From Heliocidaris erythrogramma (taxonomy: Eukaryota > Echinodermata > Echinoidea > Camarodonta > Echinometridae), in assembly GCA_025617745.1 (NCBI GenBank), contig CM046864.1, forward strand, positions 27,962,199-28,026,198: a stretch of 64,000 nucleotides of DNA. Direction: 5' to 3'. Every line of letters starts with the position of its first letter. Positions within the stretch are counted from its first letter, which is position 1. Below the pieces are notes generated by a model that was not told the origin of the DNA, ran no database searches, and saw only the letters and a list, made by a program, of their open reading frames with translations. Positions 23,541 through 36,212 of this stretch are shown here, one piece after another. The position numbers and the translations under genes are program-made.

Positions 23541-24369
23541 AAACAGATTGGAAGTCTGATCGTTGGAATAGCTGAATCTTTTAGCTAGCTTATCCTTCTC
23601 TTCATGCCAAATTCGGAATACAGGCCAGGATCCTCAAAATCATCTTCGGCAAAGTGATCGCTGCAGATTGTACTCCACTCACTTGGCGGCCCTTGCCACT
23701 CTGCCCGCGTGAGCTTTACATTTGCGACCCACAATTTCCGTAGATTTTCATCTTTAGCAAAATGATGTAGGCTTACACCAAATTGCTACAGCCCGCAACT
23801 ATACACCGATTAGGCATTATTGATGAAACTGTGTCCCAAAATCAAAGTTATTGTGAGGAATTAAACACACGAAAATACGCAATGCAAATGGTCGATGCGG
23901 TGAATATCATGCTCGGCACCGGGCTGGGCCTGCCGGGGGCCTCCGGGCGCGCACGGTATAGGTTAGTGGAATATTTTCCCTTACTTTTCATGTGTCACAG
24001 ATCACGTGATCACGATGTCGCTTCGATGGGTTTTTTTTAGGGGCGGGGCTTATGACTGTGTAAATCAGCAAAAATGTACTTTTCAAATGATTATAAAATA
24101 TGACTGAATGCATAAAAATTTGTGTGATGGATATTTTTTGGCTTCTGATGACACCTTCCTGCGAAAAATGGACAATTATTTTTTTATTTTAGTGACCCTT
24201 TAACTAAAATATGATGTGGTCTTTAGATATTGACTTACATGTGCTTACCAGAGAATACAGTGTGCATGCATGTGTTTTATTTTGACATAAGATTGGAGTT
24301 CAGTAAATTTTGACATGTACAAGGTTTATTTAAAATTAAGTATCATAACACAAATGGTTGAGTTGTATT

Positions 24370-25001
24370 GAAGATATACTACAAAAAGTCGGTTATGGAA
24401 ATATATTTTTATCACAAGGACAGGGAGTTGGAACCGATTGGTTTATAAAGGCCTTGAAATTGCGCTTAAAGGATACGTCAGAACAAGATTGGCATGCGGC
24501 AACATGGTCAAATCGTATTTGTTCGATTATAAGATGATTAAAAAAGCATTGGCTCTTGAGAAGTATCTGTTTATTTTAAGTGATAATGATGCAATTACAT
24601 TGTGCAAATTTAGATGCAGGTCCCATAGGTTACCCGTTAATAATAATAGATTTTCTCGAGAATCAGTGAATAATGATTTATGTACATTATGTTCGCTGAA
24701 AGAAGTCGGAGATGAGTTCCATTATTTATTTGTGTGCTCTTTCTTTAGTAAAGAGAGACAGATGTACATACCAGAAGAATACTTGAGACCGTGTTCTTAC
24801 CAAATGTGTAGATTGTTTAGTGTAGTTAAAAGATGCCACTTAAAACGAATTGTTAGATTCATTAGGATAGTAATGCTGTACTTCTCTAAAGCATTTATTG
24901 ATGAAAAACTTCTGGACAATAATACAGTTGCATGTACCAGAGCGAATGTAACGACTAGAAGTGGCAGGGTGGTAAAACAACCAGTGCGCTTGACAATGTA
25001 A
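24370..25001 (+). pseudogene. Non-LTR retrotransposon ORF2 C-terminal fragment
   Basis: Open frames read WFIKALKLRLKDTSEQDWH and then, after a frameshift near 24535, KALALEKYLFILSDNDA, CKFRCRSHRLPVNNNRF and LCTLCSLKEVGDEFHYLFVC. The pattern CxLC-x6-DExHYLFxC is the Cys/His knuckle found at the C-terminus of many LINE ORF2 proteins, where it helps bind RNA or DNA. RT and endonuclease domains are absent, so the copy is 5'-truncated and dead. A 3' UTR rich in TTCATTTGTA repeats runs to about 25206. It lies inside the long-TIR element, so it inserted there or was captured by it. Confidence 0.7.
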
Positions 25002-25206
25002 TCATTCTATAAAAACTTGTCAGTTTGTTAGTTAATTTGTTTTAAATTAACCTTTTGAAACATGCACATTCACAATGCATACATTTCAATTGTACTCATT
25101 TTTATTGTATTTTTTTTTTCCAAATATGTTCATTTGTAAAATTATATATTCATTATTGTAAATATGTTCATTTGTATAATCATATTCATTTTTGAATTTT
25201 TTTCAT

Positions 25207-25586
25207 CTGTGTGGCGCAGTAATTATTGTTTTGGCAGCGATTGAGCGATGAATAGTCACGAGTGGGTGATAGAAGCAAGTCGGACATGGCCTGTCTGAAC
25301 ATACTTGAAATATTTTTGAAACTTACATAGCATCGATGCTATGTACTACGTGTGAACATAACTTAAGTGAAGAGAGCGACAGAAAACGTAATTTACTATT
25401 TCCCAAATAATAGTTATGTTCACACGTAGTACATAGCATCGATGCTATGTAAGTTTCAAAAATATTTCAAGTATGTTCAGACAGGCCATGATCGACTTGC
25501 TTCTATCGACTTGCTTCTATCACCCACTCGTGACTATTCATCGCTCACCCGCTGCCAAAACAATAATTACTGCGCCACACAGAGTG
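25207..25586. repeat. Large palindrome formed by two facing transposon-like ends
   Basis: The arms 25207-25366 and 25414-25586 are inverted copies around a 47-bp spacer. Outer ends read CTGTGTGGCGCAGTAATTAT; inner ends read GTTATGTTCACACGTAG, clearly related to the outer termini of the 5-kb element (GGTACGTTCACACGTAG). The right arm has a short duplication of TCGACTTGCTTCTA. Confidence 0.65.
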
Positions 25587-26582
25587 ACCCAAGTATAATT
25601 GGTATGCATGGTCAAACGCGCGGAAGTTTGTGTACATGGGTCATATAATGCGAAGCTTTTGTTTTGAATAATATTTTATTTGTCTTCATAAATCAACATA
25701 ATAACACAATAACAATTCATTTGTAATATCGATAATACAATCAAGTAGCAAATACATGTGTTATAATACTTAATTTTAAATAAACCTTGTACATGTCGAA
25801 ATTGCCTGAAAATTAGACAAATATTCATGGTCGTGAAAAAGAAAAGTAATACAACAAAATCCAGAGAAGACACACATAAGTCTGATAAAAAGCTGTCAAC
25901 AATACCACTTCTTGATCGTTTGGTGCCTCCACATTTTAGATTACTTAGAAAAAAGTATACTCTTTCAGGAAATACCCAAAACTAAAATTTGACCATGCAT
26001 GCCAACCAAAACACATTGATTGAGCTCTAACTGAAATCACACTGTGCGACTTTTGGGTGGGGGTTTTGTGGTGTCTGGTCATATATAAAAAGAAAAAGAT
26101 AAAAAGAAGGAACCCCCCCCCCCAAAAAAAAACAACAAACAAACAACAAACAAAACAACCCTTCCTTACCACACAGTATACACATTAGCCTACTTACCCC
26201 TATTACATTGCAGTACCAGATGAAACAGACAGAAATGATAATAGAAAAAAGTAGGGAAGAGGGTACATCACATGAATACATATACATTGCATTATATCAT
26301 AGCACCACATGAAACAGACAGAATTACGATAGCAGCGATTGCGCTCACATTACAAATAGTCATAAGCGCGGTGGGTGGTCTACCGCAAAGCGTCGATGCT
26401 ATGTCGCTGGATCCTGAGATTTACTCCTGCTAAACTCGCTGCAAGAATAGTTTGGAAACTCGCTTCTATCTCGTGACTATCTGCGTTCAGACAGCGTTTG
26501 GTCTCGACACTATCTGGTCCTCACCAAAATAGCATTGACACCTCAATAGCATCGATGCTATCGCTCTACGTGTGAACGTACC

Positions 26583-28130
26583 TAATATTTCCAAAACACA
26601 AGTGTTACACTGGGGTATTTTGTTATTTCTCATTATAGTTTCCAAGAAGTCAATGTATTATAAAATATTCTCATGGCACTCCGGTTGAACAGGCTGTATT
26701 AGAGGGCCATTAGCTAAGGGCCTGAAGGACTTGACCGGGTGCGCCTGGAGTACTCCATGCAACCTGAGAGCGGGAAAATTTCAATTTTGAAGTGAACAGA
26801 CACATTAAACACCCCCTCTCTCTCTTTTCCAGTATGGTTTCTATATTCCACTATTATATTCCATTACCACAGCTTGCATTTGAGTCTTATCATGCATGTT
26901 TATCATTGCTTATCTTCCAATGTTATCTTTGTATGATGTTTTAAGCAATCTATCTCCTTGTCAGAATTTCCTGTCGAATCTAACACTTTTTAAAGATCAA
27001 AATGCATCAGTGAGCACTTCAATTTCGTCCTATAGTCTGATAGGAATCAATACTCATCCAAATATCAGATTTCAAAGATAGTTTAATAATTAAAATGTCA
27101 TTCAACAGGTTCAATGGTCAATCAACTTCAACATATCTTCATTCATTTTCGTCAGATTTCATTTGAATTCGTCCGACCTGGCAATCCGTTGCAAATTTTA
27201 TCATCAAATCCATCTTTGGGAAGTCAATTTCAAGAAATTGTCATTCAAATTCGTCACATAGACAAGACCTTACAATCGATACCAAAATACAAAATAAATT
27301 TTGAAATGAATGGCCCAAAACGTATATTGACTAGGCCTTATAAATGGTTGTGCAATGTTATGAATTTTCCACATTCTTCCCGCTCTCCCCTTTCACCTGA
27401 CCCCTTGTGCGCCCGTCACTTATCTAAGCCAGTTGGTATGGATTTTTTTCTTAAATTTTAACCTAAACATCACTATTCTCATGACACTTTTCGCCTGATG
27501 ATTTTTTTTGTTGTTCAAGCAAATTTCGGGGGGGGGGGGGATATTCGAACCCTCAGAACCCCCCCTTCCCCCCCCCCCCCCCCTTTACAGGCCTGCCATG
27601 GACCCACTACAAATAATTCTTTGAATGACGCTTTGAAAAAAAAATCGATTGCAACATGGTATAACGTTTGAAAATGAATTCGAAAATGAATGATGAAAGA
27701 CGACAATTATTAATTATAGGATTACCAGATTAGGAAGATGCGGGACAAAACCGAAATGAAATGTATTAATATAAACTGTTGGTGTCGTACACATTCGGGG
27801 TACTTGAATTTACCAGAAGAACTGTGTGTATCCATGAAAGAATATACACTACTGTAGTGAGATTGACATTGAAAACTGAAATATATTGCATAAATGTACA
27901 TTCTAGTAAATATGATCTCTAGAATATTGCGGGAGATATGGAAAGAGAGAAAGAGGGAGAACTCTGACTTAGTATTTTTATTCTTGCGACGTAGGGTTTG
28001 CTAACCATCACTTAATCAGTCATTCATGTCGGGATCACCAAGTCGACGGTTACATCGAACAAAGCTAAAGACATTTTAAAAATTCGTCAGTTTTCATCGT
28101 TAATGACATTTAATAACAACACCATATCGA
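26583..28130. other. No gene recognised
   Basis: A G run (about 27528-27540) and C runs (about 27560-27583) occur. The open frame at about 27114-27461 has no recognisable motif and AT-type codon use, so it is not called. Confidence 0.35.
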
Positions 28131-29600
28131 CATTATTGAATCTACAATCTATACTTGATATAAAAAAAGTATTTTAAAAACGATATAAAGACACAGTTTT
28201 GCAGCTGGTCATAACACTGATTAATCTATTTGAAAGAAAAGTACAAATTATTTTTCCATAAAGATAGTATACAGAACTGCACTGGTATTAAAAAGTAAGG
28301 TTGAAGGTACATTTCACACTCCTCTTCCTTGAGACAATTTCATTACAATTAAAAATTTGTAAACAATGTTTCAACACGTTATATATTTACAGATACGTGG
28401 GTATATCAAGGAGTACCGTATTTACAAAAATCAAGATAATGTGATTGTGCATATTATAATACACGTTACTTTAAGGATTATAACACGGATAATAATAATG
28501 ATAAAAATGATAATGATAATAATGTACACACTGTTATGTCACATTGACAATAGTGAAAATTCATTCCCGAGGTTGCAGGGAATAGGAAATAGATGTTAAT
28601 TGCTTATGACTTTTCACCCCTTTTCATTTTAGACATTATGAAATGGAGGAATGTTAAAACGTTCAACATACAAACAAATAATACTTCATTAATCTAATAG
28701 CCAGTAGGCTAAGAAGTACCGAGGAGCAAATACATTGTTTGACTATTTTTGAATTGGTTGACAGTGACTTGTTCACTTTCTTCAAATACATCTTCTGGAA
28801 AGAGAGAGTGAATGTTATTACATACGGTATATACATGTAACTGAACCTTTGAAATATTGATATATTTTTCTATGAAAGGCTATTTCAATTACAGTTTTAA
28901 ACACTCAACTATTTATAACATTTGATTAAATCTATTAGAAAAGGTGAAAATTATATCTTGTTAAACATATGATACATAATTATCTTAATCACAGTACTGA
29001 AATAAAAGTAAGGTTGACTGTACGAATTTAACCCTCCTCTTCCTTGAGGGGATTTCAATAGCATTAAAAATTTAAAAACAATGTTTCAACACGTTATATA
29101 TTTACAGATACGTGGGTATATCAAGGAGTACCGTATTTACAAAAATCAAGATAATGTGATTGTGCATATTATAATACACGTTACTTTAAGGATTATAACA
29201 CTGATAATAATAATGATAAACATGATAATGATAATAATGTACACACTGTTATGTCACATTGACAATAGTGAAAATTCATTCCCGAGCTTGCAGGGAATAG
29301 GAAATAGATGTTAATTGCTTATGACTTTTCACCCCTTTTCATTTTAGACATTATGAAATGGAGGAATGTTAAAACGTTTAACATACAACCAAATAATACT
29401 TCATTAATCTAATAGCCAGTAGGCTAAGAAGTACCGAGGAGCAAATACATTGTTTGACTATTTTTGAATTGGTTGACAGTGACTTGTTCACTTTCTTCAA
29501 ATACATCTTCTGGAAAGAGAGAGTGAATGTTATTACATACGGTATATACATGTAACTGAACCTTTGAAATATTGATATATTTTCTATGAAAGGCACTGTT
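28130..29600. repeat. Direct tandem duplication, 715-bp period
   Basis: ATGTTTCAACACGTTATATA occurs at 28366 and 29081, and the two copies match almost perfectly for about 590 bp, with looser similarity before that. Copy differences are few point changes, so the duplication is recent. No convincing coding sequence is present. Confidence 0.7.
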
Positions 29601-30959
29601 GTTCGGATTTATAAAACTTTTTGACAATCTTGCACGAAATAGTTTCCAAGAACCATTTCAAACCATATATGAAAGTTCCAATTAAGTACATTTTGGCAGC
29701 ATGGATAACAGAACACATGATAAATACTGCAAAGGGATGTCGAACGCATAGCAATTAATAAGTCTCATTCTGAGCGCAAATTTCACCTCCCTGCTGCAAA
29801 TAAATCTTCCATTGCCAAGAATGTATTCCGTGTAGTTAGACTCTTTTTTTGATGCCTGCCTCGAATCAAGATGTAAGTATTGATCTGCTGAATGTATGGC
29901 CATTTAATTCCAGAGTCTGGGCTTTTCCTATGCCTTCCTGAAAACCATAATGACATCCAAATACACCTTGTTCTTGTCATGAAAGTGTTATATGATTATA
30001 GTGATTAGTTATGCTTATATACAGAAAAGATTGTGGACGTTTTTATTCCGCGAGAGGGCACAGTGATCGTTACCTGATCATGCCGTTGCCCCGCGGGGCT
30101 CTAACTCCGGACAGACTGGTCGCCGCGTAACATGCACACTCCCCCTGAGCTCGAGATCTCCTTCTGCTTCGCGCAGTCCGAAATTATAATTCCAGCAGTC
30201 CGACGGACGCGTTCGACGCACAAACTTTGTGTATGAGTGAATGGGGCTTACACAATCCTGACTTTCCCCACGGCCACCTGGTGGTGTATCCCTTTAATGA
30301 TTGCGTTCACAAAGGCTAAAAAGGGGGAGGCATATTTTATTCTGCAGATGGGTAGAAAACTTCTTGAATACAAAGGATCTGACCTCATAATACACAGTAT
30401 AAAGCTTCAGAAACGAAATCATATAATTACAATACTGAACCAAAAGCAACAACAGTCAAGATACATGTAATTAAACCGTAAAAAGGAAAGCATTTTAGGT
30501 TTAAGTGTGACTTCATTTGTAAGAATGTGTATTTCTAGTTTCGAATTGACCTGAATAATCCAAATATTTTTTGTATGCTATAATTGTTCTTTAATATTGT
30601 ATATGTAAATATGTACTGTAAAGGCGACCCCACCACAAGCCATGTGCTTCTTGGGACGCTCGCCTCCTTCCAACTTGTTCTTTTTGTGAATGTATTTGTA
30701 TTTGATTATGATTATGAGAAGGAAATAAATGCATTTTGAATCTTGAATCTTTTGAAAGTATTTACACTAGTATTTACACACTAATATCACAAACTCTTTT
30801 TTTCAACAAGATGATATGTCTAAAAAAAAAAACATTAACCATAAACTACCAAAGAGTAGTTTGATTTTCAAGTTCAGTTTTGTATATATTATAAAAAAAA
30901 TAATACTAGAGAATATTGTAAACTAAAAAGACTCGTACACATGTAGAAGTATTCAGTGA
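29601..30959. other. Gene-free, with a CpG-rich patch
   Basis: 30050-30240 is much richer in GC and CpG than its surroundings (TGCCCCGCGGGGC, then GACGGACGCGTTCGACGC) and could be a promoter or a transposon remnant. No exon could be anchored to it. Confidence 0.3.
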
Positions 30960-31035
30960 TGTCTTGGTTTGTCTTGGTCTTCCTCTTTCCGCCTTTCTTC
31001 TCATTTTTTGTCTTCTTGATGATTGGGCCTGGACT

Positions 31036-33788
31036 TTAATCCTCATCCTCATCCTCATCCCCATCTAGTTTCCTTTTCCTGAAAAGACAAGCCAAGTTCA
31101 TTTGTTTTTAGTCATCGTTCTCTTAATGAATCATTGTATATATTATAAAAATAATAATAATAATAGAGAGTATTGTAAACAGAAAAGACTGGTACACATG
31201 TAGAAGTATTCAGTGATTATAATACCAGCGTATAAATCATATTTAACATTGGATTACTTCTATGGTATAATGTCATCGCCTGGTATATAATTTGTTGTAG
31301 CTTATTCCATTGTGGAAAGTTAAAAGGCAGCGCATAGGTCTGAATTATATATACGACTAACCTGAGGTAGAGTCCCATATCAAGAAAATATTGGTTACTT
31401 TGCTTCGCGGTTTGTCTTGGCCTTCCTCTTTCCGCCTTTCTTCTCATTTTTTGTCTTCTTGATGATTGGGCCGGGATTTTCATCCTCATCCTCATCCTCA
31501 TCGTCATCTAGTTTCCTTTTCCTGAAAAGACAAGCCAAGTTCATTTGTTTTTAGTCATTGTTCTCTTTATGAATCATTGTATATATTATAAAAATAATAA
31601 TAATAATAGAGAGTATTGTAAACAGAAAAGACTGGTACACATGTAGAGGTATTCAGTGATTATAATACCAGCGTAGAAATCATATTTAACATTGGATTAC
31701 TTCTATGGTATAATGTAAAGTCATCGCCTGGTATATAATTTGTTTTAGCTTATTCCATTTTGGAATGGTAAAACGCAGCGCATAGGTCTGAATAATATAA
31801 TTGTATGACTAATCTGAGGTAGAGTTCCCGTATCGAGAAAATAATTGTCTACTTGGCTTCGCGGTTTGTCTTGGCCTTCCTCTTTCCGCCTTTCTTCTCA
31901 TTTTTTGTCTTCTTGATGATTGGGCCGGGATTTTCATCCTCATCCTCATCCTCATCGTCATCTAGTTTCCTTTTCCTGAAAAGACAAGACAAGTTCATTT
32001 GTTTTTAGTCATTGTTCTCTTTATGAATCATTGTATATATTATAAAAATAATAATAATAATAGAGAGTATTGTAAACAGAAAAGACTGGTACACATGTAG
32101 AGGTATTCAGTGATTATAATACCAGCGTAGAAATCATATTTAACATTGGATTAATTCTATGGTATAATGTAAAGTCATCGCCTGGTATATAATTTGTTTT
32201 AGCTTATTCCATTTTGGAATGGTAAAACGCAGCGCATAGGTCTGAATAATATAATTGTATGACTAATCTGAGGTAGAGTTCCCGTATCGAGAAAATAATT
32301 GTCTACTTGGCTTCGCGGTTTGTCTTGGCCTTCCTCTTTCCGCCTTTCTTCTCATTTTTTGTCTTCTTGATGATTGGGCCGGGATTTTCATCCTCATCCT
32401 CATCCTCATCGTCATCTAGTTTCCTTTTCCTGAAAAGACAAGACAAGTTCATTTGTTTTTAGTCATTGTTCTCTTTATGAATCATTGTATATATTATAAA
32501 AATAATAATAATAATAGAGAGTATTGTAAACAGAAAAGACTGGTACACGTGTAGAGGTATTCAGTGATTATAATACCAGCGTAGAAATCATATTTAACAT
32601 TGGATTACTTCTATGGTATAATGTAAAGTCATCGCCTGGAATATAATTTGTTTTAGCTTATTCCATTTTGGAATACGCAGCGCATAGGTCTGAATAATAT
32701 AATTGTATGACTAATCTGAGGTAGAGTTCCCGTATCGAGAAAATAATTGTCTACTTGGCTTCGCGGTTTGTCTTGGCCTTCCTCTTTCCGCCTTTCTTCT
32801 CATTTTTTGTCTTCTTGATGATTGGGCCGGGATTTTCATCCTCATCCTCATCCTCATCGTCATCTAGTTTCCTTTTCCTGAAAAGACAAGACAAGTTCAT
32901 TTGTTTTTAGTCATTGTTCTCTTTATGAATCATTGTATATATTATAAAAATAATAATAATAATAGAGAGTATTGTAAACAGAAAAGACTGGTACACATGT
33001 AGAGGTATTCAGTGATTATAATACCAGCGTAGAAATCATATTTAACATTGGATTACTTCTATGGTATAATGTAAAGTCATCGCCTGGTATATAATTTGTT
33101 TTAGCTTATTCCATTTTGGAATGGTAAAACGCAGCGCATAGGTCTGAATAATATAATTGTATGACTAATCTGAGGTAGAGTTCCCGTATCGAGAAAATAA
33201 TTGTCTACTTGGCTTCGCGGTTTGTCTTGGCCTTCCTCTTTCCGCCTTTCTTCTCATTTTTTGTCTTCTTGATGATTGGGCCGGGATTTTCATCCTCATC
33301 CTCATCCTCATCGTCATCTAGTTTCCTTTTCCTGAAAAGACAAGACAAGTTCATTTGTTTTTAGTCATTGTTCTCTTTATGAATCATTGTATATATTATA
33401 AAAATAATAATAATAATAGAGAGTATTGTAAACAGAAAAGACTGGTACACATGTAGAGGTATTCAGTGATTATAATACCAGCGTAGAAATCATATTTAAC
33501 ATTGGATTACTTCTATGGTATAATGTAAAGTCATCGCCTGGTATATAATTTGTTTTAGCTTATTCCATTTTGGAATGGTAAAACGCAGCGCATAGGTCTG
33601 AATAATATAATTGTATGACTAATCTGAGGTAGAGTTCCCGTATCGAGAAAATAATTGTCTACTTGGCTACGCGGTTTGTCTTGGCCTCCATCTTCTCGCC
33701 TTTCTTCTAATTTTTTGTCTTTTTTGATGAATGGGCCTGGATTTTCATCATCCTCATCCTCATCCTCATCCTCATCTATTTTCCTTTT
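31036..33788 (-). repeat. Tandem array of seven ~454-bp units, each carrying a terminal coding exon
   Basis: Exon starts lie at 33788, 33331, 32877, 32429, 31975, 31521 and 31078. Five copies (33205-33331, 32751-32877, 32303-32429, 31849-31975, 31395-31521) are each 127 bp. They have acceptor CTTTTCAG|G and encode a 41-residue tail beginning KRKLDDDEDEDEDENPGP and ending KAKTNREAK before TAG or TAA. The outermost copies are broken. At 33788 the acceptor CAG|G became CAAG and an extra base shifts the frame. At 31078 the frame stops after 13 residues. Units also share an (AAT)n stretch. Confidence 0.8.
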
Positions 33789-36157
33789 CTTGCAAAGACA
33801 AGCCAAGTTCATTTTTTAAAATCATTGTTCTCTTTATGAATCATTGTAACATGAGTCTGAGGGGGCGTGGTGTGACCACAAGGGCAATTCCACAATATAC
33901 ATGTATTAATTGGAATGACACATTTATACTTCTTTGTACACATGTATAACTTTATGTGGCAATGATATGTCAAGTTTTGACCGATTATTTCAATTATTTT
34001 TTCTTTTGACTACACAGTGCCATCAGGGAATTTGGAATTGTATTTTCCTACTACGACAGTGTTTGTTTAAAGAGTTTTCAGAACTTCGTTCACTACATTA
34101 CATTTGGGGACTATTTGTTTTTTTAAAGAGGGTTTTTCCGCCATATTCATATCCCCATTTTGTTTGGTACTGTCTGGCGTTGGGTCGTACGTTACAGTCA
34201 TTTCATACAAAGTCCACTATTACCGTTTTACTCGGATGACTAGCCATATCATCACATTTAGGCACATTTTACTTGCTACATAATGAGTGCATGCCCCATG
34301 TAAGCATCACTTCTTGCAAAATTAATGATCTGTAACCCAAACCACCTGATTTATAATAAAATATTTTTGAAAAAGTAGAAACATTTGAAATATCGCCATA
34401 ATACAAATTCCGCGGGTACATGTCCCCTACATCGGGATAGCTGTACCTGCACTATAGGGACTACGGAGCGAGTGTTACTTATAAAATTACTAATAATCGT
34501 GATGATATAACTCACCTCATACGTGCCTCAACCTCGTCTAATAGATTTAATGACTCTGTTCGCAAATATAGATTTAGAGAGGGATAAGAAGAAAATCTCA
34601 ATCATACAAAAGTTTCGAAAAGGCGTCCCCGTTTCCATTATACCAGACTCTCAATGAGAATAGAAATATATAACGTCGTTTGGGTATAATAAATCATATG
34701 ATAAATAAATATGCGTTTCGCATACCAGGTAAGGCGGATACTTTATTTTGCCAGATAATTTGGTCGTAGCACCAAATTCTTTTTGTTAAGTTGGTAAAAT
34801 ATAAATATTCTGAATTAATGCAACAATAAGTCAGGACAAATATTTTCCCCAATCATCTGATTATCGCACAGAGAGGTGTTTTGCTGCTAAAGCAAGCATT
34901 GTCTGCAAATTGGCACATACATTCCCCACGTGTTGTAGCAATGTGGGAAAGAAAAAAATATCGGTCAAACAGATTCTGTTTATGGGTGTTTTCATTTATT
35001 TATAGATACATTCCATATTGAGATAAACGGTGCATATCTTTGAGCTTTGTTTATATCTGTTTCTGTTGCAACACGTGGTGCTAGTAGTTGTGCCTAGACA
35101 ATAAGCAAAATACGTTACTTAAAGGGACAATCCGGTCCACAAACTACTAGGTTTTGATAGAAGCAGCAGCAGATAAACAGATCAAAAAGTTTGAGGAAAA
35201 TCGGACAATAAGAAAGTAATGTATTTCTATTGAAATTAAAACCTAGGGAAAATAATAAAAATCACTAGACAAATGGACAACTAGGTCATGAGTTTGTTGC
35301 GTCATTCCCTCACAACTCTCCAATCATTGTGTTTATATTGATCATACAATTCTCAATCTTTGTCCCAGAATATGATTTCCACATTACCTGAATCAAGTTA
35401 TGTCTATAGTAATACATTTTTTATACTATACACACTTTCACAAAATACTTCATGAATTTATCAATATCGAATTTGTTTGCAAAATAGTACATAATATTCA
35501 ATACCACTTATTTTTCCATGCATATTGTATAACAAAAGTATTTTTATAATTTTTTACAGAAAATTATTTACTCTGTATTAGTGTATACATGCAAAAACAT
35601 ATCACTTTAAACATAACTTGGTTTTTAGGAAATATTTTTGTTTGTTTGTTTGTTTGTTTGTTTGTTGTTGTTGTTTTTTTTTTTTTTGGGGGGGGGGGCT
35701 GTTTTTTAATTGGTGTAAAAATTAAATTGCAGAGTTGTGAGGGAATGAGGTCACTAACTCACGACCGAGTTGCCAAACCGTCTAGTGATTTACGAAGTTT
35801 TCCATGGTTTTTCACGTTCATAAGAAATGCATAAGTTTCTTATCAACTTTTTGTTGTTGATCTGTTTTTCTTATATTTTTGGTTCTATTCTTTGACCGGT
35901 ATGAACATGATGAAAAGTAAGGTACCTGATTTTTCAAGCGCATCTTTGAGATTACACCAAAGTCCACCTGTCCTATTCTTCCAGGCCATAAGGATTCCCA
36001 TTATGGCACCTTTGTAATTTTGGTTGTGTTCCTTCAAACTTCTTTGCGCGCATTGGTATTTGTAACCTAAGATGCGGCAGAAGGTGACGTAGTTGTCCGC
36101 CGGAAAATCTTTTGAGATGAATTCAAGTTCTTCCTGCTCGACTTTCCACTCTGCCAT
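33205..36157 (-). CDS. Small death-domain protein, 132 aa, three exons
   Basis: Exon 1 is 35926-36157 (ATG in AACATGG), exon 2 is 34516-34555 and exon 3 is 33205-33331, the first intact copy of the terminal-exon array. Phases match exactly (exon 1 ends phase 1; exon 2, 40 bp, enters phase 1 and leaves phase 2; exon 3 enters phase 2). Residues 1-77 form a death domain: an N-terminal acidic helix, then FCRILGYKYQCAQRSL, then ILMAWKNRTGG and LKDALEKS, the helix 5-6 signature. The linker SLNLLDEVEARM leads into an acidic run and a Lys/Arg-rich tail that looks like a nuclear localisation signal. Death domains form homotypic complexes in apoptotic and innate immune signalling; the partner is unknown. 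The exon 1 donor (CAG|GTACCT) is weak; the exon 2 donor (GAG|GTGAGT) is strong. It is a compact adaptor-like protein without an effector domain. Confidence 0.75.
35121..35875. mobile_element. TIR element (MITE) in intron 1 of the death-domain gene
   Basis: The inverted arms at about 35170-35325 and 35732-35860 share AGTTGTGAGGGAATGA, GTCTAGTGATT and AACAGATC...AAAAAGTTT. The middle holds (TTTG)n, poly-T and poly-G at about 35638-35698. The outer ends and target duplication are not clear. There is no ORF. Confidence 0.5.
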
Positions 36158-36205
36158 GTTTTCTCTGGAGATGAAGTAAGAGGTAAAGGCAGAATTATTT
36201 GAGCG

Positions 36206-36212
36206 CTTATAA
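36206..36212 (-). promoter_or_regulatory. TATA-like box upstream of the death-domain gene
   Basis: TTATAAG lies about 50 bp upstream of the start codon at 36157, leaving room for a short 5' UTR. No second promoter element could be confirmed. Confidence 0.35.

Larger units (their letters stand above)
21529..26582. mobile_element. 5.05-kb DNA transposon-like element with ~0.7-kb terminal inverted repeats
   Basis: The left arm (21529 to about 22225) and the right arm (about 25806 to 26582) are inverted copies that agree over most of their length. The outer ends GGTACGTTCACACGTAG and CTACGTGTGAACGTACC are flanked by TAATA on both sides. A further inverted match at about 24310-24353 and 25757-25798 shows that the arms continued inward before about 2.1 kb (22226-24309) was inserted or substituted on the left. 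No transposase is recognised. The interior instead holds a non-LTR retrotransposon 3' fragment and a second pair of related ends facing each other at 25207-25366 and 25414-25586. The superfamily is undetermined; the 5-bp flank does not settle it. Confidence 0.7.

Noticed and set aside
25945..26287. Hydrophobic minus-strand frames that look like membrane segments
   Set aside because: They lie in the terminal inverted repeat of the 5-kb element and come from T-rich sequence.
27114..27461. 115-codon plus-strand open frame
   Set aside because: It has no motif, AT-rich codon use, no splice or promoter context, and begins inside low-complexity sequence.
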